Shown here one piece after another: positions 33,681 to 41,998 of a stretch of DNA of 64,000 nt. The notes under the pieces were generated by a model. That model made no database searches. It saw only the letters and a program-made list of their open reading frames with translations, and was not told the DNA's origin. Positions within the stretch are counted from its first letter, which is position 1. The number at the start of each line of letters is the position of its first letter. The stretch lies in contig NZ_MJAT01000006.1 of NCBI RefSeq assembly GCF_001742305.1, positions 62,001 to 126,000 on the forward strand, in the 5' to 3' direction. Both the position numbers and the translations under genes were made by a program. This DNA comes from Desulfuribacillus stibiiarsenatis (lineage in GTDB: Bacteria; Bacillota; Bacilli; Desulfuribacillales; Desulfuribacillaceae).

Positions 33681-33800
33681 ATGATTCATCATTACATCAC
33701 TAAGTACGAAGAAAATGGAACTAGATTTGCTGAAGCTTGGATTCAAATCAATATCCTTCGTTACTGCTTCTGTCTATTTAAGAAAAGAATTAAGATATAA
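33681..33800 (+). CDS. Tiny early phage protein (YYITKYEENG type)
   Basis: A 39-residue protein, M-I-H-H-Y-I-T-K-Y-E-E-N-G-T-R-F-A-E-A-W, ending in a basic F-K-K-R-I-K-I. Similar short proteins are frequent in Bacillota phages and their function is unknown. The repeated CGCATGAAAGGGTGA leader supports the start. Confidence 0.55.
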   Translation: MIHHYITKYEENGTRFAEAWIQINILRYCFCLFKKRIKI

Positions 33801-33827
33801 AGCCACTGCGCATGAAAGGGTGAGTAA

Positions 33828-34031
33828 ATGAAAATCAAACATCTGTGTTTAGCAAACGGTGACGAATATCGTGATATCACCGTAGAAATGGACGAGCAAC
33901 AATTACTCAAGGCTATCGATGATGAAGTGTTTATTAAAGTTACTTGCACCAATGGGACACAAGTATTACTTAACCCAAATTTTGTATTATCAATTGAAAT
34001 TGGAGAGAGCAGAAAGTTAACAGCTATCTAA
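33828..34031 (+). CDS. Small early phage protein
   Basis: A 67-residue protein with alternating hydrophobic residues suggesting a beta-rich fold (V-F-I-K-V-T-C-T-N-G-T-Q-V-L-L-N-P). Third gene behind the repeated leader. No family recognised. Confidence 0.55.
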   Translation: MKIKHLCLANGDEYRDITVEMDEQQLLKAIDDEVFIKVTCTNGTQVLLNPNFVLSIEIGESRKLTAI

Positions 34032-34083
34032 TAGGGCAGTCCTCATAACCTAGTTGCATATATAAATAATGGGAGGGGTGAAT

Positions 34084-34275
34084 ATGACTAAGAAACTTAA
34101 ATCACGATCCAACGAACCTATAATCATATTGCCACCAAAAGTCTACATTCGGGAAACTGGTGAAACGGTCCCAATGACAGACGAACATCGGAAGATACTA
34201 GCAAAACGGAAAGACCAATTACTCATAAATCTAGCAAAACAAGAGGTAATGAAAGAATTGGGATATGGCTCTTAG
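34084..34275 (+). CDS. Small basic early phage protein
   Basis: A 63-residue protein with basic N-terminus (M-T-K-K-L-K-S-R-S) and a helical C-terminal half. The ATG follows gggaggggtgaat. No family recognised. Confidence 0.55.
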   Translation: MTKKLKSRSNEPIIILPPKVYIRETGETVPMTDEHRKILAKRKDQLLINLAKQEVMKELGYGS

Positions 34276-34352
34276 GAGCCACCAGGACAAGCCTATAATT
34301 TAATACTACTAGATACCCTCATAGATATAGGCAAAGAGAGGGGGTGAAAACA

Positions 34353-34865
34353 TTGGGAGTTGGTAAAGTCTTTCAAGAGGTTCGCAAGAAACATTGCTCA
34401 CAACTGCAATTTGCTCTGGATAATAACATCGTTCGTGAATCAGTAAGTGCCTATGAAACAGAAAGAGCTAGATTACCGCAAGATATTAGCAGAAAAGCAA
34501 TACAAAGGTTTGATAGTCCGCGTTTAGCTTTTGAAGTAGCAAGTCAATACACTGGAGGTTCTTGGCTTACTTGGCTTGATGGAAACAACGTAGATCTTCA
34601 TAGAGCAAGTGTTAGGTCAAAAGTGAAGGAAGAACTTAGAGAGGCACTAGATGCAATTGCAGAAGTCTCATTGGCTAATCATCCTCATGCAATGCAGGAT
34701 TTTGAGCGCAGAAAGCTAGAGCACTCCATTGAGCAGTCAATAGATGCAATCTATGCGCTATCGATGTATGTTGCTAGGGTCTGCGAGGATTATGGTTATA
34801 GCTGGCAGAGGAAATGGGACAAGCACCGTCAGAAGTTAGTTGCAAGACGGTATGTCAAAGCATAA
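34353..34865 (+). CDS. Phage protein with N-terminal XRE-type helix-turn-helix
   Basis: A 170-residue protein. Residues 4-35 resemble a helix-turn-helix (V-F-Q-E-V-R-K-K-H-C-S-Q-L-Q-F-A-L-D-N-N), and the rest is helical. It may be a DNA-binding regulator of early genes. The TTG at 34353 has a well-placed AGAGGGGGTG; an in-frame GTG at 34344 overlaps that site. Confidence 0.6.
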   Translation: MGVGKVFQEVRKKHCSQLQFALDNNIVRESVSAYETERARLPQDISRKAIQRFDSPRLAFEVASQYTGGSWLTWLDGNNVDLHRASVRSKVKEELREALDAIAEVSLANHPHAMQDFERRKLEHSIEQSIDAIYALSMYVARVCEDYGYSWQRKWDKHRQKLVARRYVKA

Positions 34866-34875
34866 AGGTGGTTGT

Positions 34876-35097
34876 GTGAACTATAAAAATGTCAAAGGTT
34901 TTATTAAGTTAACGAGAGAACAGCAGCAAGTGCTGATTAGCACGCACACTAAACATCAGAGCATACTCGGTATGGATCAGAAATATGGTTACACACCAGT
35001 TGAAGTTAAGGCTGCTAGTAAATTAAATTCAAGCGTCATTGTGAAGTTTCAGAACGGCGAATGGATGCATTACACGGCCAGTGGTGACTGGTATTAG
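34876..35097 (+). CDS. Small phage protein of unknown function
   Basis: A 73-residue protein starting with GTG behind AAAGGTGG. The C-terminal half (S-V-I-V-K-F-Q-N-G-E-W-M-H-Y-T-A-S-G-D-W-Y) is predicted beta-rich and aromatic. No family recognised. It starts within 11 bases of the preceding stop. Confidence 0.5.
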   Translation: MNYKNVKGFIKLTREQQQVLISTHTKHQSILGMDQKYGYTPVEVKAASKLNSSVIVKFQNGEWMHYTASGDWY

Positions 35098-35112
35098 GAG
35101 GGAAGGAGAAGG

Positions 35113-35382
35113 ATGGACAAGCTGATTATTCGTAAAAAGATACTTCGGCAGCAGTTCACAGCACTCGCTAATCGTTGCGGTCAATGCTTCGAAACAAAGA
35201 AGAAAGAGTTTGACCAGGCAAGAGTAAAAGGTCAGAGAACACAATACTTGCAGAGTCAAGACGATTGCTATCATGGCTGTGAGTTACATAAAAAGATTCG
35301 TGAAGTAGAAGATGAACTTAGTCATGTTAAGAACATGATTCATGCTTACAAATCAAATGAGAGGGTGATAAAAGGTGCTTAA
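35113..35382 (+). CDS. Small cysteine-containing helical phage protein
   Basis: An 89-residue basic protein with four cysteines in two pairs (C-G-Q-C and C-Y-H-G-C) separated by a helix, suggesting zinc binding. The C-terminal half has coiled-coil character. No family recognised. GGAGGGAAGGAG precedes the ATG. It overlaps the next gene by eight bases. Confidence 0.55.
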   Translation: MDKLIIRKKILRQQFTALANRCGQCFETKKKEFDQARVKGQRTQYLQSQDDCYHGCELHKKIREVEDELSHVKNMIHAYKSNERVIKGA

Positions 35383-35500
35383 AGTTAGAGGAAATAGCGA
35401 AATGATTACAATTGGCCAGTGTGTTGATATGTATGAAGAGGCTGGGGTTGCAACAATTGGAGTTGATGGTCAAGTTTACTTAGAAATGGAGGTTATATAG
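35375..35500 (+). CDS. Tiny phage protein
   Basis: A 41-residue protein starting with GTG (V-L-K-V-R-G-N-S-E-M-I-T-I-G-Q). A gaggg box lies 10 bases upstream. The next gene starts right after its stop, with its ribosome-binding site (aaatggagg) inside this frame. No family recognised. Confidence 0.4.
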   Translation: MLKVRGNSEMITIGQCVDMYEEAGVATIGVDGQVYLEMEVI

Positions 35501-35680
35501 ATGGGTCAGGTTGTGATGTTGTTTACCAAGAATCGTGAGCAGTTGATAGATCGCATTAACAGCTTACATTATGATGCGATTGAGCTTCTTGATAAAGGTG
35601 ATGTTGATGGTCACAAGGCAAAGATAGAGCATATTGCGGAGCTTAGTAAAATGATTCGGCAGTATGAACCGATTGCGTAG
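35501..35680 (+). CDS. Small helical phage protein
   Basis: A 59-residue protein (M-G-Q-V-V-M-L-F-T-K-N-R-E-Q-L), mostly helical. ggagg lies eight bases before the ATG. No family recognised. Confidence 0.5.
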   Translation: MGQVVMLFTKNREQLIDRINSLHYDAIELLDKGDVDGHKAKIEHIAELSKMIRQYEPIA

Positions 35681-35692
35681 GGGAGAGTTAAC

Positions 35693-35845
35693 TTGTATAT
35701 AAGTAAAGTCAGAGAATTACTAATTATACTCAAAAGAGTAGGTCCGTTACTAACTAAAGATGAAATTATCGCTATAAGTACCATATTATTCGGGGTCTTA
35801 TGTAGATTGGAAGCAGATTATGAGCCAGACGAGAAAGAAAAATAG
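35693..35845 (+). CDS. Small phage protein
   Basis: A 50-residue protein starting with TTG behind a ggggagag box, with a hydrophobic centre and an acidic tail. No family recognised. The 92 bases after it contain only a short hairpin (CCTG..CAGG) without a T run. Confidence 0.45.
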   Translation: MYISKVRELLIILKRVGPLLTKDEIIAISTILFGVLCRLEADYEPDEKEK

Positions 35846-35937
35846 CCCTGCTCGCAACAGGACTATATCGGGTACTGCTATAAACGTTCAACTTGATTAT
35901 ATAACAGTATCCTCTAAAAAATCAAATGGAGGAATGA

Positions 35938-36198
35938 ATGATGAGCGAATACAACGTTGTTAAAAGCGTTCAAGGGCAAAAAACATTATGTAAAGAAAGG
36001 CAGTTACCTCACTTTGCACCGAGTGACGGTAGATGTTGGTCTTGTAAGAGAAACATCTACGAAACAAAAGAAAATAAAATGCGAAATTGGCAAACTGGTG
36101 AAATTACAGGCACATACCTCACAGGAATTACAGTCGAACAAGCAAGCAAAGAATTAGTAACAGGTTGCCCGCATTGCAGCCGTAGTTACTGCGATTAG
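35938..36198 (+). CDS. Putative zinc-binding phage protein
   Basis: An 86-residue protein with two metal-binding-like cysteine pairs, C-W-S-C-K-R-N-I-Y and C-P-H-C-S-R-S-Y-C, separated by about 40 residues. The H-F-A-P-S-D-G-R-C-W-S-C start of the finger is seen in many phage early proteins. It lies just upstream of the SbcC-like ATPase gene with the same ggaggaatga leader. Two adjacent ATGs (35938, 35941) are possible starts. Confidence 0.6.
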   Translation: MMSEYNVVKSVQGQKTLCKERQLPHFAPSDGRCWSCKRNIYETKENKMRNWQTGEITGTYLTGITVEQASKELVTGCPHCSRSYCD

Positions 36199-36210
36199 GA
36201 GGAATGAACA

Positions 36211-38193
36211 ATGCAAATGAAATTAATCAATCTAGTTCTTAAGAACTTTAAAGGCATTAAGCATTTCGAATTAAATACCATTGGTGGTAATGCTGACATT
36301 TTCGGCGACAACGCAACGGGCAAAACCACCGTGTACGATGCATTCTTGTGGCTGCTATTCGATAAGGACAGTCAGAATAAAAAGGACTTTGCTATTAAAA
36401 CACTAGATGAGCAAGGAAATGTCATCCATGGCCTAGAGCATGAGGTTGAAGGAACATTTGATGTTAATGGTAAGAGATTGTCACTACGTAAGGTCTATGC
36501 AGAAAAATGGACCAAGAAACGTGGTTCTGTGCATCAAGAATTTACAGGTAACACAACTGACTATTTCATCAATGACGTTCCAGTAAAAAAGAGCGAGTAC
36601 ACAGATAAGATTGAGAGCATTGCAAAAGAAGATATTTTCAAACTATTAACATCCCCAACGTATTTCAATGAACAACTGCACTGGCAGGACAGAAGAAAGA
36701 TTCTCCTTGAGGTTTGCGGCGATATTGCAGACCAGGACGTAATCGCATTAAATGAAAAGTTATCAGTGCTAGCATCAGTCCTTGGAGAACGCTCCATTGA
36801 CGAACACAAGAAAGTCATAGCTTCACGCAGAAAGAAAATCAATGAGGAACTTGAGAAAATCCCAGTACGCATTGATGAAATCAACCACAACTTACCTGAT
36901 ATATCAGGTCTAAATCAAAACGAAATCACATCCGAGATATCCACTCTAAAAGAACAAATCCAGTTAAAGAATGATGAAATTACACGCATCCGGAACGGTG
37001 GCCAAATTGCAGAGAAACAAAAGCAGATTCGAGAAATTGAGTCTGAAATGATTGCTGTTAAGAACGAATTGACGCAGGCTACTAATGCAAAGCTTCAAAC
37101 AAAGCAACGTGAGTTGTCAGAGATAAATTCTAAGATTTTAGATTTAGATAACCAGCAAATAGCAAAACAACGGTCAATTGGAAATATTGAAAATGAAATA
37201 AAGATTGCAAGCGAGAAAAGAGAAAAGCTAGTCGCTAAATGGTCAGAGATCGATTCAGAAGTATTCTCTCATTGTCAAGACGAGAATTGCGCTACATGCG
37301 GTCAAGCATTACCAAGTGAACAGATTCAACTTGCAAAAGAAAAAGCCGTTGCAATATTTAACAAGAGTAAATCTGAACGATTAGAAGCAGTAGAGGGCGA
37401 AGGTCTTGCTGCTAAAAATCAGATTGAGAAGCTAGAAAAGCAATTGGATACAGAGAAGTTCCAGATCGCAACACTGCAAGGGACCATTACTAAGCTCAAT
37501 AAAGATAGAGAACCATTGCAGGCTGAAATTGAATCTATTAAGGAACAAGCTAATGAAGCTGCACATGACTCTAGACTTATTGAATTGAATGAGCAAATTG
37601 AAGTTCTAAAGGTTGAAATCGTTGAACTAAATACATCAGTCGATGCAGAGTTAGCAAAAGTCAGAAGTGAGATTGCAGAACTCGAAGGCAAGAAGTGTGA
37701 TTTCGAATCTGATTTGATGAAATTCGAGCAAGTTAAGTCAGCTACAAAGCGCATTGACGAACTGAAAGCAGAAGAACGAAATCTGGCCGAAGAGTTTGAA
37801 AAGCTGGAGCATGAGTTATATCTAGTTGAAGAATTTACTCGAGTAAAAGTCGCTATGTTGGATGAAAAGATCAATAAGAAATTTAAACTTGCACGCTTCA
37901 AGATGTTCGAAACACAGGTTAATGGCGGACTTCAAGAAGTATGTGAGACTCTATACAATGGTGTACCTTATTCCAGTGGCCTAAATAATGCAGCACGTAT
38001 CAATGTCGGAATCGATATCATTAACACACTTTCACAACACTATGGATTTAATGCTCCTATATTTATCGACAATCGTGAATCAGTGACAAAGCTTGCTGAA
38101 AGTAATAGCCAACTGATTAGCCTTATTGTGAGTGGTTTGGATAAGAAATTGCGTGTAGAAACTGAGAATCGTGATATGAGGGAGGCAGTATAG
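36211..38193 (+). CDS. SbcC/Rad50-like AAA ATPase of the phage recombination module
   Basis: A 660-residue SMC-like protein. Walker A is GDNATGKTT near residue 32. Long coiled-coil arms (about 210-330 and 380-550) flank a zinc-hook-like C-A-T-C-G near 365. The C-terminal lobe carries P-I-F-I-D-N-R-E-S-V as the Walker B equivalent. Such ATPases commonly precede recT in phages and are thought to process or bridge DNA ends; a separate SbcD-type nuclease gene is not present, though an MBL-fold protein follows recT. recT begins one base after its stop. Confidence 0.88.
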   Translation: MQMKLINLVLKNFKGIKHFELNTIGGNADIFGDNATGKTTVYDAFLWLLFDKDSQNKKDFAIKTLDEQGNVIHGLEHEVEGTFDVNGKRLSLRKVYAEKWTKKRGSVHQEFTGNTTDYFINDVPVKKSEYTDKIESIAKEDIFKLLTSPTYFNEQLHWQDRRKILLEVCGDIADQDVIALNEKLSVLASVLGERSIDEHKKVIASRRKKINEELEKIPVRIDEINHNLPDISGLNQNEITSEISTLKEQIQLKNDEITRIRNGGQIAEKQKQIREIESEMIAVKNELTQATNAKLQTKQRELSEINSKILDLDNQQIAKQRSIGNIENEIKIASEKREKLVAKWSEIDSEVFSHCQDENCATCGQALPSEQIQLAKEKAVAIFNKSKSERLEAVEGEGLAAKNQIEKLEKQLDTEKFQIATLQGTITKLNKDREPLQAEIESIKEQANEAAHDSRLIELNEQIEVLKVEIVELNTSVDAELAKVRSEIAELEGKKCDFESDLMKFEQVKSATKRIDELKAEERNLAEEFEKLEHELYLVEEFTRVKVAMLDEKINKKFKLARFKMFETQVNGGLQEVCETLYNGVPYSSGLNNAARINVGIDIINTLSQHYGFNAPIFIDNRESVTKLAESNSQLISLIVSGLDKKLRVETENRDMREAV

Positions 38194-38194
38194 T

Positions 38195-39094
38195 ATGACT
38201 AATATTTCTATAGTTAAAAAAGACACGGTTGATATTGTAGCAGCGAAGGTAAAAGAATTCCAAGAACGTGGAGAACTACACTTCCCTGCTAACTATAGCC
38301 CGGAGAATGCAATGAAAAGCGCTTGGTTGATTCTCCAAGAGGCTAAGACAGGTAAAAACGAAGGTTATAAGCCTGTACTTGAAGTTTGCTCCAAAGACTC
38401 AATCGCTAATAGCCTGTTAGATATGGTTGTTCAAGGATTGAATCCTGCTAAGAAACAAGGGTACTTCATAGCTTACGGAAAGCAGCTCATATTCCAACGT
38501 TCTTATTTTGGCACTATGGCCGTTACGAAGAGAGTCACAGCAGCCAAAGATATAGATGCATCTGTAATCTATGAGGGTGACGAGGTTGACTACGAGATCA
38601 TAAACGGACGTATTAAAAACTTAACCCATAAGCAGAAGTTCGGTAACATCAATAAAGAAAAAATTCTAGGCGCATATTGCATGATTACCTTTTCAAATGA
38701 TGAGGTCTACACAGAACTAATGACCATGGATGAAATAAGAAAAGCCTGGTCCAAATCTCAAATGTGGGGAAAAGACCAAGATACAGAGAGACAGGGCAGC
38801 ACGCATGATGATTTCAAACAGGAAATGTGCAAAAAAACGGTCATCAATAGAGCTTGCAAAAAGTTCATGAACTCCAGTGATGATAGTAGTCTGATAATGA
38901 AACACTTTAGACGTTCTGATGAGGCATTAACTGAGGCTGAGGTTGAAGCTGAAATATCTGAGAATGCCAATAGTGAGTTTATCGATGTTGAGAGTGAGCC
39001 AATAGACGAAGATTCTATAGAGCTGCCAGAAGGTATTGAACAGCAACAAATGACCATAGAAACATCCCAGCAAAGGAAGCCTAGCTTTGCTTAA
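38195..39094 (+). CDS. recT: RecT-family single-strand annealing protein
   Basis: A 299-residue recombinase that anneals complementary single strands during phage replication and recombination. Recognised by P-E-N-A-M-K-S-A-W-L-I-L, the L-D-M-V-V-Q-G-L-N-P-A-K-K-Q-G-Y-F-I-A-Y-G core and F-Q-R-S-Y-F-G-T. The C-terminal tail is acidic, as usual. It sits between the SbcC-like ATPase and an MBL-fold protein; no YqaJ or RecE exonuclease is present nearby. Confidence 0.93.
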   Translation: MTNISIVKKDTVDIVAAKVKEFQERGELHFPANYSPENAMKSAWLILQEAKTGKNEGYKPVLEVCSKDSIANSLLDMVVQGLNPAKKQGYFIAYGKQLIFQRSYFGTMAVTKRVTAAKDIDASVIYEGDEVDYEIINGRIKNLTHKQKFGNINKEKILGAYCMITFSNDEVYTELMTMDEIRKAWSKSQMWGKDQDTERQGSTHDDFKQEMCKKTVINRACKKFMNSSDDSSLIMKHFRRSDEALTEAEVEAEISENANSEFIDVESEPIDEDSIELPEGIEQQQMTIETSQQRKPSFA

Positions 39095-39794
39095 CATTAA
39101 GGTATTAGCAAGCAGTAGCAAAGGGAACTGCTATCATATTACGGATGGCAGTACTCCCTTGCTCCTGGAGTGTGGAATTAGCTTCAAAGAGATTCAGAAA
39201 GGGCTCAATTTCAAAACATCGGATATTCAAGGGTGCTTAATATCTCATGAACATAAGGACCATTGCAAGGCAGTGAGTGACGTTATAAAAGCAGGAATTG
39301 ACGTATACGCATCACAGGGAACCATAGGGGCTATGAATGTATCTAGTCACCGATTAAATGTCATACAGGCGAAAAAACAGTTCAATATCGGCACCTGGAC
39401 CATATTGCCGTTCCAGACCGAGCATGATTGCGCTGAACCCTTAGGATTCCTACTCACAAATCAAGCTGGTGAGAAGTTGTTATTCGCCACAGACACCTAC
39501 TATGTACGATATAAGTTCCGTGGGCTCACACATATTATGATTGAGTGTAATTACGCAATCGATATCCTCCGGAAGAATGTAGAAAATGGGAAAGTTCCAG
39601 CTGCAATGAAGGACAGGCTTTTCAAATCGCATTTCAGCTTGGCGAATGTTAAAGAGTTCCTAAGAGCCAATGATTTGAGCATGGTGCAAGAGATTTATTT
39701 ATTGCATTTAAGTGATGGTAATAGCGATTCTGATAGATTTAAACGGGAAATACAAGAGTTGACAGGGAAGATTGTTAAAATAGCAGGATATTAA
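39087..39794 (+). CDS. MBL-fold metallo-hydrolase linked to RecT
   Basis: A 235-residue metallo-beta-lactamase-fold protein with the metal motif S-H-E-H-K-D-H and the later aspartate in F-A-T-D-T-Y. It resembles YycJ/WalJ-like nucleases. Its TTG start lies inside the last codons of recT, so the two are coupled. In this position phages usually encode an exonuclease that makes the single strands RecT needs, so a nuclease role is a reasonable inference. Confidence 0.82.
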   Translation: MLNIKVLASSSKGNCYHITDGSTPLLLECGISFKEIQKGLNFKTSDIQGCLISHEHKDHCKAVSDVIKAGIDVYASQGTIGAMNVSSHRLNVIQAKKQFNIGTWTILPFQTEHDCAEPLGFLLTNQAGEKLLFATDTYYVRYKFRGLTHIMIECNYAIDILRKNVENGKVPAAMKDRLFKSHFSLANVKEFLRANDLSMVQEIYLLHLSDGNSDSDRFKREIQELTGKIVKIAGY

Positions 39795-39808
39795 AAGGAG
39801 TGAATACA

Positions 39809-40282
39809 ATGTCGCCAGATCAAGTAATAAAAAGGGTAGCTGAACTTGGTATAACTATTTCTAGACGAACTCTTAACAATTATGAAAAGTGGGGTCTAAT
39901 ATCACCAGTAACTTTCAGGAATAGTAGGAAGGCTATATACCCAGAGATTGTGGTAGTTGAAGTAGCTGCAGCATGGCTTTTTCTAAGAAGAATCCCTAGA
40001 CCAGAGATAAAGTATGTAGCATTACTAAGGACTCTATTTTATAGTCCCGTTAATGATATAAAAGATCACTTGCAGAATCATCCGGAACATAAAGCTTTAG
40101 TTTTAAGCGATTATTTTAAATTCTTCAAGCCTAACAAAAAAGATCTTGCAAAATTAGCATCTAGAATTATTTCAGATTTCACAAACAATCCTATTGGATT
40201 CAACATAGAAAAACATTTGACTGATTTCCACTGTAAGTTGGTTAAGGACTTAGATGCTTATGCAGAATTACTAGATTACTAG
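39809..40282 (+). CDS. MerR-like helix-turn-helix protein
   Basis: A 157-residue protein. The N-terminal 70 residues resemble a MerR-type winged helix (I-S-R-R-T-L-N-N-Y-E-K-W-G-L-I-S-P); the rest is helical without the usual metal-binding tail. It may control replication or recombination genes. The ATG is eight bases behind AAAAGGAG. Confidence 0.6.
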   Translation: MSPDQVIKRVAELGITISRRTLNNYEKWGLISPVTFRNSRKAIYPEIVVVEVAAAWLFLRRIPRPEIKYVALLRTLFYSPVNDIKDHLQNHPEHKALVLSDYFKFFKPNKKDLAKLASRIISDFTNNPIGFNIEKHLTDFHCKLVKDLDAYAELLDY

Positions 40283-40301
40283 AAGGACTGGGGAGGATTT
40301 A

Positions 40302-41153
40302 ATGCCAAACCGAATACTCAAAGAAAGCATATGTACCAGCGACACAATAGAAGAACTTACATTAGAGGAAGAAATATTCTTTTATCGACTTATTGTCACC
40401 TGTGATGACTATGGAAGGATGGATGCTAGACCTTCCATACTCCGTGCAAGGTGTTTTCCTTTAAGGATTGATAGGGTAAAAGATTACGATGTAGAGTTTT
40501 GGTTACATAAATTCCATTCCGTTGGTTTAATCACACTCTATCAAGTTGAAGATAGACCGTATTTACAGATGAAAACTTGGAACGATCACCAACAAATAAG
40601 AGCACACAAAAGTAAGTATCCTGCACCTGATATCAACGGAAATCAAATGATATCAGGTGATATCAAATGTTACCGTAATCCAATCCAATCCGAATCCAAA
40701 TCCGAATCAGAATCAGAATCCAAAAATAATATGTGTGCCGATGCACACGCTAGTGATTCACAACCTGAGGGAGCGCAGTCCAAAATTGTGGCTGGCAAGG
40801 GCAAAGATAAAGCCCCGGCTGGGAAATCAGGAGAAGAATACACGCAAGAGTTTGAGGAATTCTGGTCATTGTATCCACGAAGGATTGAGAAGAAGGCTGC
40901 ATATAAGGCTTGGAATGCTCGTTTAAACGAAAAAGAGCACTATGACAACATGATATCGGCTGCTAGGAACTATGCTTTGCACTGCCAAGATCACTGCACG
41001 GAAGACAGGTTTATTAAACATGCAAAGACGTTTCTTGGCCCTAGTAAACCGTATCAAGAGTTTGTCAATGGTGCACCACTTATTGCTAGTAATCCTGGTA
41101 AGAAAATTCCACGTGCTTTTCAGAGTTTAAGAGATTGGGCAGAGGGGGAATAA
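40302..41153 (+). CDS. Phage replisome organizer (replication initiator)
   Basis: A 283-residue protein. The N-terminal domain (M-P-N-R-I-L-K-E-S-I-C-T-S, W-H-K-like D-D-Y-G-R-M-D-A-R-P-S-I-L-R) is a winged-helix origin-binding domain seen in phage initiators. A low-complexity Ser/Glu/Lys linker (about 130-150) follows, then F-E-E-F-W-S-L-Y-P-R-R-x-x-K-K-A-A-Y-K-A-W, a domain typical of this group. The helicase-loader gene follows at once. Repeats inside the gene may be its origin. Confidence 0.82.
   Translation: MPNRILKESICTSDTIEELTLEEEIFFYRLIVTCDDYGRMDARPSILRARCFPLRIDRVKDYDVEFWLHKFHSVGLITLYQVEDRPYLQMKTWNDHQQIRAHKSKYPAPDINGNQMISGDIKCYRNPIQSESKSESESESKNNMCADAHASDSQPEGAQSKIVAGKGKDKAPAGKSGEEYTQEFEEFWSLYPRRIEKKAAYKAWNARLNEKEHYDNMISAARNYALHCQDHCTEDRFIKHAKTFLGPSKPYQEFVNGAPLIASNPGKKIPRAFQSLRDWAEGE
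40629..40725. repeat. Iteron-like repeats inside the replisome organizer gene, candidate origin
   Basis: GATATCA occurs at 40629, 40649 and 40659. From about 40676 to 40725 the sequence is a tandem run of AATCC/AATCAG-like hexamers, about eight copies, followed by an AT-rich stretch. Phage origins often lie within the initiator gene, in the region encoding the disordered linker, as here. Confidence 0.5.
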
Positions 41154-41155
41154 AT

Positions 41156-41698
41156 ATGACTCGTAAAGAGATTATGCAACTTCTTGGAATAGCTACTGCC
41201 AACTTTCCAAGTTTACAGGAGAAAGATTTAAAGCCAACAGCGATTCTGTGGGAGAAGACATTGTCAGATGTGCCTTATCAGGTTGCAGAAAATGCACTAA
41301 TTAAGGTGTTGTCAACATCGAAATTCTTCCCAACAGTTGCTGAAATCCGTGAGGCAATAGTTGCTATAACTGAGCCTAGAAAGCTAGATGCAATTGAGGC
41401 TTGGGACTTAATTGTTCAGGCTATCAGGAAATATGGGTTCTATCGCGAACCACAGGCTATGGAGTCATTACCAGAAGACGTAGCAAGAATGGCTAGACGT
41501 TTTACATGGCGCGAGCTATGTCACAATGAAAATCCTGATACCTTGCGTGCTCAATTTCGAATGGCATGGGAGACTGAGTCTAAGAGAGAAAAAGAAATGA
41601 GTGTTCTACCAACGGACATAAGAGAGTTGATTGGTACGGTATCCAATCAATTAGTAATGGATAGGCCACCTTTAAGGTTAGTAAAGAAAGTTGATTAG
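41156..41698 (+). CDS. Replicative helicase loader/inhibitor (G39P-like)
   Basis: A 180-residue protein resembling the SPP1 G39P helicase loader family: M-T-R-K-E-I-M-Q-L-L-G-I at the N-terminus, then F-P-T-V-A-E-I-R-E-A-I. No phage DnaB-type helicase is encoded in the window, so it probably recruits the host helicase. The ATG at 41156 follows agaggggga; it overlaps nothing and lies two bases after the initiator gene. Confidence 0.72.
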   Translation: MTRKEIMQLLGIATANFPSLQEKDLKPTAILWEKTLSDVPYQVAENALIKVLSTSKFFPTVAEIREAIVAITEPRKLDAIEAWDLIVQAIRKYGFYREPQAMESLPEDVARMARRFTWRELCHNENPDTLRAQFRMAWETESKREKEMSVLPTDIRELIGTVSNQLVMDRPPLRLVKKVD

Positions 41699-41710
41699 TG
41701 GGGTGATCAA

Positions 41711-41995
41711 GTGGATATCATCCAAGAGATACAGAACAAATATGACGGTACCGTAGGATCAATAAGAGTAATTCGTCAGAGATTAAGAAGAAATGGTCTA
41801 ACACTCCAGCAGTGGAAGCAGCTTAAGGATTATGCGCTAGGTAATTATTCAGGAAATACGCGAAATACGAAAGCTGAAAAGCAGTTATCAAAATACCTTG
41901 CATATGCTGCTAAGCAAAAACGATTGAGTGCTGATGATATAGGCAGGATTATGGAGATTGTCAGAAGTGAAAATAAATTAGTTAGGCAGGGATAA
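41711..41995 (+). CDS. Small basic phage protein
   Basis: A 94-residue helical, basic protein starting with GTG behind gtggggtg. Residues 20-45 (I-R-Q-R-L-R-R-N-G-L-T-L-Q-Q-W-K) could bind nucleic acid. No family recognised. Confidence 0.55.
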   Translation: MDIIQEIQNKYDGTVGSIRVIRQRLRRNGLTLQQWKQLKDYALGNYSGNTRNTKAEKQLSKYLAYAAKQKRLSADDIGRIMEIVRSENKLVRQG

Positions 41996-41998
41996 TAT

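Larger units (their letters stand above)
33201..33823 (+). repeat. Three identical 15-base translation-start leaders
   Basis: CGCATGAAAGGGTGA occurs at 33201-33215, 33662-33676 and 33809-33823. Each copy contains the Shine-Dalgarno AAAGGGTG and ends five bases before the start codon of a small early gene (33221, 33681, 33828). The flanks differ, so the repeat is confined to the initiation region. Confidence 0.85.

Noticed and set aside
36561-37901. Serine-rich minus-strand frames inside the SbcC-like gene
   Set aside because: They are antisense shadows of a coiled-coil gene: rich in Ser, Leu and Phe, with no ribosome-binding sites.
40676-40725. Short tandem repeats as a CRISPR array
   Set aside because: Units are about six bases with no unique spacers and lie inside a coding frame. 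No CRISPR array or cas gene is present in the window.
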